From Pedobacter westerhofensis (lineage in GTDB: Bacteria; Bacteroidota; Bacteroidia; Sphingobacteriales; Sphingobacteriaceae): 64,000 nucleotides of DNA. The stretch covers positions 248,001 to 312,000 of the forward strand of contig NZ_FXTN01000001.1 of the NCBI RefSeq assembly GCF_900182595.1. Reading direction: 5' to 3'. How positions within the stretch are numbered: the stretch's first letter is position 1; each line of letters begins with the position of its first letter. A model generated the notes under the pieces. The model saw only the letters and a list, made by a program, of their open reading frames with translations. It was not told the DNA's origin and ran no database searches. The position numbers were made by a program, and so were the translations under genes. Positions 43,714 through 53,265 of the stretch are shown in pieces.

Positions 43714-45072
43714 ATGATGATCAAGTCCTATTTTATCAAATTCACCCTGCTGCTTGTTCTTTCAGTAAGTACCATTCCCGGACGTGCGCAGCAGATCCTG
43801 AACAGCTATGCCGAACAGGGGTTAAAAAGCAATGCCAATATCGACAAACTAAATTTCGACTACCAGGCTTCAGTGTGGGCGCTCAAAGAAAGTAAAAAAA
43901 TGTTTGGCCCGTCGGTAGATATAACCGGGGGCTATACCCGTAATTTCAGACAGCCCATAGACCTGGGAAGCGGCTCGGGCAATACATCCAGCCTGCTGGA
44001 ACAACTGTTAATGAGCAGCTCCAAAAATGGAAAACTCTACTATCCTGGTATCAATCATTTTAGCTCGGCGCTCCAGATCACTCAAAATATTTATAACAGG
44101 CAACTGGTTTACAGCAGGGATATTAAAGAGGAAAACAGCAGGTCGTCGGCAAGCCAGCTGGCAGACTTCAGGATTGAACTGGAAGCCGAGATCAGAACTG
44201 CCTATTTCCAGTATCTCCAGGCGGTTTCGCTAAAAGAAGCGGTAGAACGGGGCGTAAAAAATGCCCGGCAAAACCTGGCCGGCATACAAAGCCTGCTTAA
44301 CCAGCAAAGGCTCACTAAAGAATCATTGTATAAGTCGAGAGCAAACCTGAGCAGCGTGGAAGCGCAGCTCAGTGATATGGAAAACAGCCGTATTAAAGCT
44401 CAGTTTTACTTTAACTTCCTGATCAACAAGCTGCCCGGGGATACAATACTGACAGACCAGTTTTATCTGTTTGATCCTGCCAGGACCTACAGGATCGCAA
44501 CAGACAGGGATACCGCCATCAGCGGGTATCATCTTACTGCTATTGAAAGCGCAGCAAAATCTGCCACACTACAGAAAAAACAGGTCAATGCCCAAAGCTT
44601 ACCTGTACTGCAGTTTACCGGCACCGGCGGCATCAGTGGAAACAGTATCGATTTCAGCAACCGGAGACTTCCTTATGGCGCCCTGGAGGTATCATTTAAA
44701 TGGAACATTTTTAATTCCGGAGCTTCACAGGCACGGTCCCGGCAGGCACTGTTCCAGGAACGAAGCCTTAACGCCCAGTATCAGAATACCAGGAACCAGC
44801 TGCGCACCGATGAGCTTTCTGCATTTCATGATGTAGCTGCCCAGCTTGCCAATTACGGCGCTGTCAGCAGCGGATACAAAAATGCTTCCGTGTATTACGA
44901 AGCGGTACGCAGCAAATTTATGGCCGGTTTAGCTACCCTGCTGGAACTGCTCGACGCGGAATATAGCCTGCAGCAGGCAGACATGGACCGCCTCAAATGG
45001 TATTACACCCTGCAAATCAAGATCAGCACTTATCAAAAACAAACCGGAAAAACTCTTAAACTGATTCCCTAA
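43714..45072 (+). CDS. TolC-family outer membrane efflux protein
   Basis: A 452-residue outer membrane factor of the TolC family, first gene of a tripartite efflux operon. Signal peptide about 1-25 (ending GRAQ); the two OEP repeats with long alpha-hairpins follow (KEAVERGVKNARQNL, ARSRQALFQERSLNAQYQN, AGLATLLELLDAEYSLQQAD). It would form the exit duct for the RND pump encoded two genes on. The gene overlaps the adaptor by one base (TAATG). The substrate is unknown; the nearby two-component system suggests induction by an envelope signal. Confidence 0.93.
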   Translation: MMIKSYFIKFTLLLVLSVSTIPGRAQQILNSYAEQGLKSNANIDKLNFDYQASVWALKESKKMFGPSVDITGGYTRNFRQPIDLGSGSGNTSSLLEQLLMSSSKNGKLYYPGINHFSSALQITQNIYNRQLVYSRDIKEENSRSSASQLADFRIELEAEIRTAYFQYLQAVSLKEAVERGVKNARQNLAGIQSLLNQQRLTKESLYKSRANLSSVEAQLSDMENSRIKAQFYFNFLINKLPGDTILTDQFYLFDPARTYRIATDRDTAISGYHLTAIESAAKSATLQKKQVNAQSLPVLQFTGTGGISGNSIDFSNRRLPYGALEVSFKWNIFNSGASQARSRQALFQERSLNAQYQNTRNQLRTDELSAFHDVAAQLANYGAVSSGYKNASVYYEAVRSKFMAGLATLLELLDAEYSLQQADMDRLKWYYTLQIKISTYQKQTGKTLKLIP

Positions 45073-46121
45073 TGAAGATGATCACCATCATAGCACTGCT
45101 CGCCGCGCTGGCTGAGCTCAGCTCCTGTAAACGCAAAAATAATGATTCCAATATCCAGGCGATACCTCTGGTACGCATCGTACATCCCACGGTAAGCAAA
45201 CTGAACGACACCCTTGCTGCCAGTGGTATGATCACTACCGTAGATCAGTCAGAACTGTCATTCCAAACCGGAGGAACGGTAGAACAGGTTTATGTTTCTG
45301 AAGGCGATTTTGTGCGGAAGGGACAATTATTAGCGCGGCTGAATACGGCTGAGCTCACTGCCCAGCTGCAGCAGTCAGACCTTAAGATTGCCCAGTATAA
45401 ACGTGATATCGGCAGGTTTAAGGCATTGATCAGCGACAGCCTGGTCACCCAGGAACAACTACAAAATACACAAACTGCCTTGGCTACATCGCAGGCACAG
45501 CGCAATGCAATTGCCTACAGCCTCAGTCAGGCCTCTATATATACCAGTTCTTCGGGCATCATCCTTAAAAAAATGGTGAGCCCCGGAGAGTATAAATCGT
45601 CGGGTGCGGTAGTATTCACACTGGGATCAAATGACGAAGGCCAGCACTGGGTCTTTAAAATTAATGTAACGGATAAAGACCGCATCAAACTAAAGCTGAA
45701 GCAGCAAACCGAAATAGGGCTGGATGCCCTGCCGGGCAGGACTTTCAAAGGAACGGTTTATCGTATGGCAGATGTGCCGGATCTTACTACCCTCACCTAC
45801 GATTGCTTTATTTCCTTTGATCCCGGAAATGAACCTGTAGTATATGGTTTGTCAGGCAAAGTTGTCCTCCCCCAGACAAGTGCTGCAAGTTATACTACGC
45901 TGCCGCTGGAAGCCCTCTCCGGGATCAGGGCAGGTTCGGGGACAATATACCTGGTGTCCGGCAGGTCTACAGTAAGAAAACAGCGGATAGGTTTCTCACA
46001 AATCAACCAGGACAAGGTGGTACTGAACACTGCTTTACCCGCAGGCAGTTCTGTAATCATCGCGGGGAAGAACAAAGTTGAACCCGGTCAGAAAGTTAAT
46101 ATTTATAACCCAGCATTGTAA
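45072..46121 (+). CDS. RND efflux periplasmic adaptor subunit (membrane fusion protein)
   Basis: A 349-residue adaptor, a predicted lipoprotein (signal with lipobox LSSC, Cys19). It shows the lipoyl-type halves around GGTVEQVYVSEGDFVRKGQ and SSSGIILKKMVSPGEYKS and an alpha-hairpin of only about 45 residues between them, shorter than in AcrA. Beta-barrel and membrane-proximal domains follow. It links the TolC-like duct and the RND pump. Both neighbours overlap it by one base, so the three proteins should be made in balance. Confidence 0.92.
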   Translation: MKMITIIALLAALAELSSCKRKNNDSNIQAIPLVRIVHPTVSKLNDTLAASGMITTVDQSELSFQTGGTVEQVYVSEGDFVRKGQLLARLNTAELTAQLQQSDLKIAQYKRDIGRFKALISDSLVTQEQLQNTQTALATSQAQRNAIAYSLSQASIYTSSSGIILKKMVSPGEYKSSGAVVFTLGSNDEGQHWVFKINVTDKDRIKLKLKQQTEIGLDALPGRTFKGTVYRMADVPDLTTLTYDCFISFDPGNEPVVYGLSGKVVLPQTSAASYTTLPLEALSGIRAGSGTIYLVSGRSTVRKQRIGFSQINQDKVVLNTALPAGSSVIIAGKNKVEPGQKVNIYNPAL

Positions 46122-49100
46122 TGAACATTCCACAGTTTTTTATCCGGAACAAGCAATTTACCATCTGTATTTTTCTGCTGATCGCGTTCTGGGGAGTACA
46201 GTCTTTTCAGCAAATGCCCAAAACGGAAGATCCTATTTTTCCCCTGCCACAGTATACCATCACCTGCATCTATCCTGGCGCAACACCTTCGGATATTGAA
46301 CAACTGGTGGTAAACCCGCTGGAATTACAGCTGGGCACACTGGAGGATATAGAATATATCAGGACGCAGATCAATGATGGCTCGGCTGCGATCAGGGTAA
46401 AGTTCCTGCAAAAAGTTGATGTCGACAAAAAGTTTGATGAAGTGCAGCGGGAAGTAAACAAAGTAAAGCCAGACCTTCCTGCAGGAATTAAAAGTATAGA
46501 AGTTGAGCAGGGCTCTACCAGCACTGTAAATATATTGCAGTATGCAATTGTCAGCAACGATAAACCTTATGCCGAAATGCAGCTGATGGCAGAAAATATG
46601 CAGATCGCCATTCAGAAAGTAAAAGGCATACGGGATGTGGTGATCGACGCCTACCCTCAGCAGCAGATTACAGTTGATATCGACCTGCCTAAAATGGCCG
46701 TGAACAATATTACACTGCCGGATATCAACAATGCGATCAAGAGTGAATCGATCAACCTGCCCGGAGGGTATATCGACGTTGCGGCCAACCGCTATAACAT
46801 CAGGCTGGGAGGCGATTACAAAAACGTAGAACAGGTAAAAAACACGATTATCAAAGCAACAAATGGTAAAATTGTGTTTTTGAAGAATATAGCTGTTGTG
46901 ACTTCGGGCTATGAACAAAACAACTACTTTGCCCGATATAATGGAGACAGGGCAATATTCGTATCGGCTACGCAGCAGGACGACTCCAATATATTTACCA
47001 CCACTGAACGGGTAGAGCAGGAACTCAAACCATTTTATCAGCACAAGTCTATCCGGGTAGAGAAAATTTTTGATCAGAGTTTAAGTGTATCACACCGCCT
47101 CAATAATTTATACCGTGATTTTATCATCGCCATCCTGCTGGTACTCATTACGCTGCTTCCACTAGGATTAAGAGCTTCTTACGTAGTGATGTTTACTATT
47201 CCCACATCGATATTTATAGGGATCGGGCTTTTATATGTGACTGGATATTCATTAAACCAATTCTCGATTGTGGGACTGGTGATTGCCTTGGGATTATTGG
47301 TAGACGATTCTATTATTGTGGTGGAGAACATTGTAACGAGGCTGCGCAAGGGAGAAAGCAGTGAGGCAGCTGCTGTAAACGGGACCAATCAGCTCATCAG
47401 GGCAATCATTACCGTCACCGTGTGCATTCTGCTGTCTTTTATGCCACTGGTAACGTTGCAGGGTTCTACAGGGGATTTTATCCGCAGTATGCCGCTGGCA
47501 GTAATTTACACCATGGCAGGATCGCTGCTGGTTTCGGTAACGCTTACTCCGCTGTTGTCAAAATGGTTGCTGCAGGAAAAAATCGGTGATAACGTCTTCT
47601 ACCGTTCCATCATGAAGTTTAACGAGGGACCTTTCATGCGCATGCTTACTTTCTGTATGAAATGGCCGAAATCTACACTCGCAGTAGCTTTCGCTATGGT
47701 AGCAGCCGGCTTTTTACTGATCAGGGTTGTTGGTGTAAGCTTTTTTCCAGGTTCTGAGAAGCCGCAGTTCCTGATCGATATAGCGATGCCGGTAGAAAGC
47801 AATATCGGCCAAACCAATAAGGTTTGCCTGTGGATTGAGGAGAAGCTGAAGAAAAAGGATTTTATCAGGTCTTACGCTACCAATGTTGGAAAAGGAAATC
47901 CAAGGGTCTATTATAATGTTTCACAGTCGGGACAGAAGGCCAATACTGCAGAGATCCTCTGCTTTACCAGGGGCGAATATGATAAAGACCGTATGCCTGC
48001 CTTTCTGGACAGCCTGCGGACAGAGTTTAGCCGGTATCCGGGGGCAGATATACAGGTCCATGAGTTTATGCAGGGCCCCGGAGTGGGCACGCCCATAGAG
48101 ATTAGGCTTTTTGGGGACGATATTCCCAAACTAAAATCCATCGCTTCAACTGTTGAAAATATGCTGAAGCATACCCCGGGAACCATAGATATCAATAATC
48201 CACTGAGCCAGGAAAAGGCAGAAATCAAAATCAGTATCAATCATGAAAAAGCGCTGTCGCTGGGGGTATCTATAGCAGAAGTTACCAAAACAATCCGGAC
48301 AACTTTTGCAGGCATCTCTGCATCGGAGTTCACAGATGATCTTGGTAACAATTTCAGTATTGTATTAACGATCAGCAATGAAGCCAAAAACAATTTTAAT
48401 GTTTTTAAACAGATCTATGTGAGCTCCGCCGCAGGCAGGCTGATACCCCTGCTGCAGGTGGCGAATTTCGAGCTGCAGAATGCGCCTTCATCACTGCAGC
48501 ATTACGATAAACGGCGCAGTGTCACGATTACAGGATATATCAAAACCGGCTTTTTAACCAGCAAGGTAACTGCCATGGCTGTAGATCAGGTAAATAAAAT
48601 CAGTTTCCCGCCCGGGTTCAGCTATCAGGCAGGAGGCGAGGCAGAGAAAAGAAATGAATCCTTTGGGGGCTTAAGCTCGGCGCTTACGGTAGCCATATTC
48701 GGCATCATTGCGGTGCTCATCCTTGCATTTAAGGGCCTGCGGGGCACGCTGATTGTAGCATCTGCCATCCCCCTGGGCGTACTGGGAGCCATCATTGCGT
48801 TGTATTTGGGCGGTTATTCCTTTTCGTTTACCGCTTTTGTGGGTATCATCACACTGATCGGACTGGAGGTAAAAAACACAATCATTATTGTTGATTTCAC
48901 CAATCAGATGCGGGCAGCCGGACATGATAAGGACGAGGCGATCAGACTGGCAACGGAAGAGCGGTTTACTCCGATTTTCTTAACAACGATGACGGCAGTA
49001 TTTGCCCTTGTCCCGCTGGTGATCGAACGGTCGGACTTTTTCTCTCCGCTGGCATTGGTGATGATCGGCGGCCTGCTCAGCTCGCTTTTGCTTACCCGCT

Positions 49101-49138
49101 TCGTTGAACCTGTACTCTACAAACTAATCATGAAATAA
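46121..49138 (+). CDS. RND efflux permease subunit
   Basis: A 1005-residue inner membrane pump of the AcrB/hydrophobe-amphiphile efflux type with 12 predicted helices and two large periplasmic loops (about 35-330 and 550-845). The proton relay pair is visible in LGLLVDDSIIVVEN and matched by GLEVKNTIIIVDF in the second half. It starts with MNIPQFFIRNKQFTICIF, an atypical N-terminus found in a subgroup of Bacteroidota pumps. Substrates are unknown (drugs, detergents, metabolites). It is the third gene of the operon. Confidence 0.94.
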   Translation: MNIPQFFIRNKQFTICIFLLIAFWGVQSFQQMPKTEDPIFPLPQYTITCIYPGATPSDIEQLVVNPLELQLGTLEDIEYIRTQINDGSAAIRVKFLQKVDVDKKFDEVQREVNKVKPDLPAGIKSIEVEQGSTSTVNILQYAIVSNDKPYAEMQLMAENMQIAIQKVKGIRDVVIDAYPQQQITVDIDLPKMAVNNITLPDINNAIKSESINLPGGYIDVAANRYNIRLGGDYKNVEQVKNTIIKATNGKIVFLKNIAVVTSGYEQNNYFARYNGDRAIFVSATQQDDSNIFTTTERVEQELKPFYQHKSIRVEKIFDQSLSVSHRLNNLYRDFIIAILLVLITLLPLGLRASYVVMFTIPTSIFIGIGLLYVTGYSLNQFSIVGLVIALGLLVDDSIIVVENIVTRLRKGESSEAAAVNGTNQLIRAIITVTVCILLSFMPLVTLQGSTGDFIRSMPLAVIYTMAGSLLVSVTLTPLLSKWLLQEKIGDNVFYRSIMKFNEGPFMRMLTFCMKWPKSTLAVAFAMVAAGFLLIRVVGVSFFPGSEKPQFLIDIAMPVESNIGQTNKVCLWIEEKLKKKDFIRSYATNVGKGNPRVYYNVSQSGQKANTAEILCFTRGEYDKDRMPAFLDSLRTEFSRYPGADIQVHEFMQGPGVGTPIEIRLFGDDIPKLKSIASTVENMLKHTPGTIDINNPLSQEKAEIKISINHEKALSLGVSIAEVTKTIRTTFAGISASEFTDDLGNNFSIVLTISNEAKNNFNVFKQIYVSSAAGRLIPLLQVANFELQNAPSSLQHYDKRRSVTITGYIKTGFLTSKVTAMAVDQVNKISFPPGFSYQAGGEAEKRNESFGGLSSALTVAIFGIIAVLILAFKGLRGTLIVASAIPLGVLGAIIALYLGGYSFSFTAFVGIITLIGLEVKNTIIIVDFTNQMRAAGHDKDEAIRLATEERFTPIFLTTMTAVFALVPLVIERSDFFSPLALVMIGGLLSSLLLTRFVEPVLYKLIMK

Positions 49139-49160
49139 TTCACATCATTAAATCAATAAT

Positions 49161-50081
49161 ATGAAAATCCCAACCCTGGCCCTGCCCTTTCTAATACTGC
49201 TGCCTGCCCTTTCGATTGCACAGTCTCACAAATCAATTGGAGATATACATTACGATTATATTCCCGTAAAACTGGGCGATACTTCGGCAAGCGCAAAAAT
49301 TTTTAATGCAGACATCTCATTTCCTATTTTCAAAAAGCAAACGTCGAGCCTCTCAGGAAAAGCAGAAATTGGCAGCATCAAATTCAGCAATTTCCCCGGA
49401 GATGCCAATTCTTCGCTGTACAGCATTTCCTTTCAGGCAGCCTATACCCACAAGCTCGACAGCTCAAAATCCTTAAGCATTTTTGGTAAACTGGGCGTAT
49501 ATTCTGATTTTGAAGATATCAGTATTGAAGATTTTCGGGGAACAGTTGGCTTCCAGTACAGGATCCGGAAAAATGCAAGGTACCTGTACGGACTTGGGGT
49601 AGCTTACTCCAACCAGTTCTTTGGCCACCAGATCAATCCTTATATCACGATAGATTATCATCCATCAAAAAACTGGTATCTATACGGCCAGATACCCAGC
49701 GATTTCAGGATTGAGTATTCTCTTTCCGACAAAGATTTCCTGGCCTTTGGCATCAAAGGGCAAACCAACAGCTACAGGCTTTCAGACAAAACCGGACTTG
49801 GCCGTTACAACAACAGCAGCTTTATACAAACCTCCCAGTGGAGCGGCAAATTGTATTATGAAAGATTTATCTTCAAAAACTGGTCGGTAAATGTGAGTGC
49901 AGGTTATGCCTTTTCGCAAAACTTCAGGCAGTATAACAATATTGGCGGCTCCATGCTGGATTCCTGGACAATCCTGACCATCCCGGTAGGAAAGAAACGG
50001 CCTGATCCGGCAGTAGAGATCAAAAAACCCGGAGTGCTGTATTCAGCTGGGATCAGGTACAGCATCTTCAGTAAAAAATAA
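49161..50081 (+). CDS. Outer membrane beta-barrel-like protein of unknown function (DUF6268-like)
   Basis: A 306-residue exported protein with signal peptide (1-20, ending SIAQ). Many short amphipathic strands and an aromatic end (GIRYSIFSKK) indicate a small outer membrane barrel. It resembles the DUF6268 group; no function is known. It begins 22 bases after the pump gene and is in the same direction, so it is probably the fourth gene of the efflux operon and may help export across the outer membrane, though this is only inference. Confidence 0.75.
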   Translation: MKIPTLALPFLILLPALSIAQSHKSIGDIHYDYIPVKLGDTSASAKIFNADISFPIFKKQTSSLSGKAEIGSIKFSNFPGDANSSLYSISFQAAYTHKLDSSKSLSIFGKLGVYSDFEDISIEDFRGTVGFQYRIRKNARYLYGLGVAYSNQFFGHQINPYITIDYHPSKNWYLYGQIPSDFRIEYSLSDKDFLAFGIKGQTNSYRLSDKTGLGRYNNSSFIQTSQWSGKLYYERFIFKNWSVNVSAGYAFSQNFRQYNNIGGSMLDSWTILTIPVGKKRPDPAVEIKKPGVLYSAGIRYSIFSKK

Positions 50082-50262
50082 ATCAGTTAAGACCATGTGG
50101 TATTATTACCGGACTTTAAAAAACAGGATAGACCAGCTCTATGCGCTAAGTTCCGCACCGCGATGTTCCCTGATGACGGGACTGCTTTGCTATGAAATTT
50201 CCTGCGAACTGAAGAAAAATGAAATTTGGTTCGAACAGCAGCCTGGGCTTTGGAAAAGCAGT

Positions 50263-50290
50263 GTTTACGGGCGCAATTGCGCCCGTAAAC
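50263..50290. repeat. 28-base perfect palindrome
   Basis: Fully self-complementary 28 bases with centre GGGCGCAATTGCGCCC, 180 bases downstream of the efflux operon. No T-run follows. It could fold as a 12-13 bp hairpin or form a protein-binding site. Confidence 0.8.
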
Positions 50291-50336
50291 TATATAAGGC
50301 AAGGCGCGCAGTGACAGCGGTGGAGTGCCAGTTATT

Positions 50337-50379
50337 ATGGCGCATGCTATTTTTCTAATGATAATGGCGCATGCTATTT
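50337..50379. repeat. Direct repeat of 16 bases with 27-base period
   Basis: ATGGCGCATGCTATTT occurs at 50337-50352 and again at 50364-50379, identical. Each copy contains the palindrome GCATGC. The repeat probably belongs to the same repetitive element as the 28-base palindrome nearby. Confidence 0.75.
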
Positions 50380-50412
50380 CTCCAGACTGCCCATTGTATC
50401 GCAAAGACGATC

Positions 50413-51957
50413 TTATATCGCTCCTGTTTTTTGCAGATAGGTAAACAAAACGATATCCAGTCCGTATACATCTTTTCGCATTTGCACACTGCCCGATGGA
50501 TCAACCCATGAAGTAACATAAGTAAGGTACACGGGCACCTTTGCCGGCAACGAGATATTTGTGGCTACAGCCACCGTATCAGACATCTGTTTTTTGATCT
50601 GCTCAAACTTGGCGCCGTCACCAAACAAGGCATGTGCAAAGTCGAGCGGCTTCTCTAAACGCACACAGCCGTGGCTAACCGCGCGCATAGATTGGTTGAA
50701 GGCAGCCTTTGCAGGGGTATCATGCAGATATACTGCACTTTGGTTATTAAACAGGAATTTGATCTTTCCCAAAGAATTGTCTTCGCCCGGGCGTTGTTTA
50801 AACTGGTATTTTTTACCCACATCCGCGGCCGACCAGTCGATTGTTTCAGGGTCTTCTACAATCTTTCCTTTTTCAAAAACATCAATATTATGGTTGGAAA
50901 GATAGAATTTATCCTCTGATGCTGATTTGGAAATCTCCTTGGTGGCAATGCTTTCCGGGATGTTCCATACTGGGTTTACCTGCACACTGTGGATCATACT
51001 GTTGAGCTGGGGTGTTTCCCTTGAAAAAGGCCTGTCTTTTTTAAGGTCGTTTTCATCATATTCCTGTATGTTATCGCTAAAGTCTTTATTTCTGCCCTCT
51101 CCTACGCAAACTTTCATATTTAATACAGATTTCCCTTTCTCCATTACATCCAGCCTGTAATCTGCAATGTTTACGATCACATATTTATCGTCTTCCGGCT
51201 TATTCTTCCACCTTAATCTTTCCAGGTTTACTTTCAGGATTTTCTGTGTTTCAGCAGCACTCATTCCAGGTGCTGCAGTGCCTTCTTTCAGGACTTTCTG
51301 CAGGGCCACATATTGTTCGGTTTTCGGCTGGATGCTGTCCAGGTAAACTTTCAGGTCTTTGATTGCGAACACGCGGTTTACAGCAATGCTGTCCGGTCTT
51401 TTGGTATCGGTATAATAATTCGCATAAATACGCTTCGGGCTTACTACACCGTATTGCAGTGCATTGCTGTACCTGATCAGTGAATTGGCCGCCAGCAATT
51501 CAAGCCGGGCTATTTCCTGGTAGGCTTCATCGGTAGTTTTAACTTTCGTTTTATCGTACAGCTGATCGGTCAGCTCTTTATATTCCTTGGCTTTGAAAAG
51601 CTCTGGTGTTAAACCATGATCGGCAGCTTTATCAAAATAGCTGAGCAGCACCTGCAGCTCTTTGCCTTTTACATGCTGAAGAATAAGGGCGGGCTCGTAA
51701 CCGTTTTTTTCATAAAACGCATTGATCAGTTTCGGATAGGCAAAACCGGACTGCTGTTCTTTGAGTGTCTTTTTAAAAACTTCGGCAAATGCATCGTTTT
51801 CTACGTTTTTGAACACTTTGTTCCCTGTTTCAGTGTACAGGATTGTGCCAAGATCTGAACGGCTTTTCTTGCAGGATTGCAGGATACATGTAAGGGTGAA
51901 AGCGAGTATGAGAGCAACTGTTACCCTTGGCTTTCGGCTTAGGATTTGTTTAAACAT
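50413..51957 (-). CDS. Lipoprotein L,D-transpeptidase (YcbB/ErfK-like, with scaffold domain)
   Basis: A 514-residue protein with a lipobox (LQSC, Cys about 29). The first 300 residues form the scaffold region typical of YcbB-like L,D-transpeptidases, with a short peptidoglycan-binding-like segment around AETQKILKVNLERLRW. The YkuD catalytic domain follows (about 300-490), with DTPAKAAFNQSMRAVSHGCVRLE holding the catalytic His and Cys. It makes 3-3 cross-links or tethers proteins to peptidoglycan. The start MFKQIL at 51957 was chosen over an ATG 18 bases upstream. It stands alone. Confidence 0.88.
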   Translation of the reverse strand: MFKQILSRKPRVTVALILAFTLTCILQSCKKSRSDLGTILYTETGNKVFKNVENDAFAEVFKKTLKEQQSGFAYPKLINAFYEKNGYEPALILQHVKGKELQVLLSYFDKAADHGLTPELFKAKEYKELTDQLYDKTKVKTTDEAYQEIARLELLAANSLIRYSNALQYGVVSPKRIYANYYTDTKRPDSIAVNRVFAIKDLKVYLDSIQPKTEQYVALQKVLKEGTAAPGMSAAETQKILKVNLERLRWKNKPEDDKYVIVNIADYRLDVMEKGKSVLNMKVCVGEGRNKDFSDNIQEYDENDLKKDRPFSRETPQLNSMIHSVQVNPVWNIPESIATKEISKSASEDKFYLSNHNIDVFEKGKIVEDPETIDWSAADVGKKYQFKQRPGEDNSLGKIKFLFNNQSAVYLHDTPAKAAFNQSMRAVSHGCVRLEKPLDFAHALFGDGAKFEQIKKQMSDTVAVATNISLPAKVPVYLTYVTSWVDPSGSVQMRKDVYGLDIVLFTYLQKTGAI

Positions 51958-52104
51958 ATGCCCTATCAACATCATTTGAGCATAATTGTTTAACTATTTG
52001 TCCCCTTCGTTTTATACAGAAAGAGAAATTGAGTATTTGATTTTAATGTTGAAACATTAAATTGGTTTATTTGTAGGATAGCTACTATTACACTAAATAA
52101 TTGA

Positions 52105-53151
52105 ATGATGACATCAGCAAAATCCTATGCTGCACAAAGTGCAGAATCACCATTGGCACCGTATGCCCTCGACCGTCGCGAGCCGGGAGCAGAAGATGTA
52201 GAAATTAAAATCCTGTATTGTGGCGTATGCCACTCTGATATCCATACTGCACGCAATGAGTGGGGCGCAACGATGTACCCTGTTGTTCCGGGACATGAGA
52301 TTGTGGGAAAGGTTACCCGCGTAGGCGAAAATGTAAGTAAGTTTAAGATAGGCGATACTGTAGGTGTAGGTTGTTTCGTGGACTCCTGCGGACACTGTGA
52401 AAGCTGTAAAGATGACCAGGAGCAATATTGCGAAAATGGACATACCCAAACTTATAATGCGTTAGAACAGGATAAAAAAACCATTACTTATGGTGGCTAC
52501 TCAAGCTCCATCGTGGTTACACAGGATTTCGTCCTTTCGGTATCTGATAAATTACCGCTGGAAAAGGTAGCACCGCTGCTGTGCGCAGGAATTACTACTT
52601 ATTCTCCGTTGCGCCATTGGGGCGTAAAAGAGGGCCATAAACTGGCGGTTGTTGGTTTAGGCGGACTTGGGCACATGGCAGTTAAACTGGCCTCTTCTAT
52701 GGGCGCAGAAGTAACGATGTTAAGCCGCTCTCCAAAGAAAGAAAAGGATGCACAGGAATTGGGAGCCCACCACTTTAAGCTGACTACTGAAAAAGAGACA
52801 ATGAAAGAGCTTGCCAATACTTTCGATTTTATTATAGATACAGTTTCTGCTGAACATGACTATGATGAGTACCTGAGACTGTTAAAAACAAACGGAGTAA
52901 TGGTATTATTGGGCGTTCCGCCGGTACCGGCTTCGGTAAGTCCGGGTGGTTTGATCTTTGGCCGACGCAGCCTGGTTGGCTCGCTGGTAGGTGGGATTAA
53001 GGAAACACAGGAGATGCTGGATTACTGTGCTGAGCACAATATCACTTCTGATGTGGAGATGATCAATATCAATCAGATCAATGAAGCGTATGAAAGGACG
53101 CTTGCAGGTGATGTACATTACAGGTTTGTAATAGATATGTCTACGTTGTAA
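52105..53151 (+). CDS. Zinc-dependent alcohol dehydrogenase (CAD/YahK-like)
   Basis: A 348-residue zinc alcohol dehydrogenase of the MDR superfamily, closest to the cinnamyl-alcohol-dehydrogenase/YahK group. Visible: catalytic-zinc Cys in CGVCHSDIH, GHEIVGKVTRVG, the four structural-zinc cysteines around DSCGHCESCKDDQEQYC, and the NADP-binding GLGGLGHMAVKLA. It reduces aldehydes or oxidises alcohols in the cytoplasm with NADP(H). Two ATGs at 52105 and 52108 give nearly the same product. A very long terminator follows. Confidence 0.95.
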   Translation: MMTSAKSYAAQSAESPLAPYALDRREPGAEDVEIKILYCGVCHSDIHTARNEWGATMYPVVPGHEIVGKVTRVGENVSKFKIGDTVGVGCFVDSCGHCESCKDDQEQYCENGHTQTYNALEQDKKTITYGGYSSSIVVTQDFVLSVSDKLPLEKVAPLLCAGITTYSPLRHWGVKEGHKLAVVGLGGLGHMAVKLASSMGAEVTMLSRSPKKEKDAQELGAHHFKLTTEKETMKELANTFDFIIDTVSAEHDYDEYLRLLKTNGVMVLLGVPPVPASVSPGGLIFGRRSLVGSLVGGIKETQEMLDYCAEHNITSDVEMININQINEAYERTLAGDVHYRFVIDMSTL

Positions 53152-53164
53152 GAGGGTCTAAAGG

Positions 53165-53246
53165 TTAAAAAAGTAATGGTTAAAATTGAGGCTGCCTGCT
53201 GCTGAAACGCAGCAGAAGGCCTCAATTTTAACCATTACTTTTTTAA
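53165..53246 (+). terminator. Exceptionally long terminator hairpin after the alcohol dehydrogenase
   Basis: 28-base perfect arms (53165-53192 and 53219-53246), with a second 7-bp stem (CTGCTGC/GCAGCAG) inside the loop. It starts 14 bases after the stop codon and ends in a T-run. The arms are AT-rich (GTAATGGTTAAAATTGAGGC). It should work in both directions and be very stable. Confidence 0.9.
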
Positions 53247-53265
53247 TTCATTAGTTTATCCTGAA

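Larger units (their letters stand above)
50082..50412. other. Repeat-bearing intergenic region
   Basis: 330 bases between the efflux operon and the L,D-transpeptidase stop. The GC content shifts along it and it holds two structures, listed separately: a 28-base perfect palindrome and a 16-base direct repeat. The frames found in it are unconvincing. It may be a mobile intergenic repeat or the remains of one. Confidence 0.55.

Noticed and set aside
50087-50404. Frames of 87 and 105 codons in the intergenic region
   Set aside because: Both run through the palindrome and direct repeat and have no protein-like pattern; they are by-products of the repeats.
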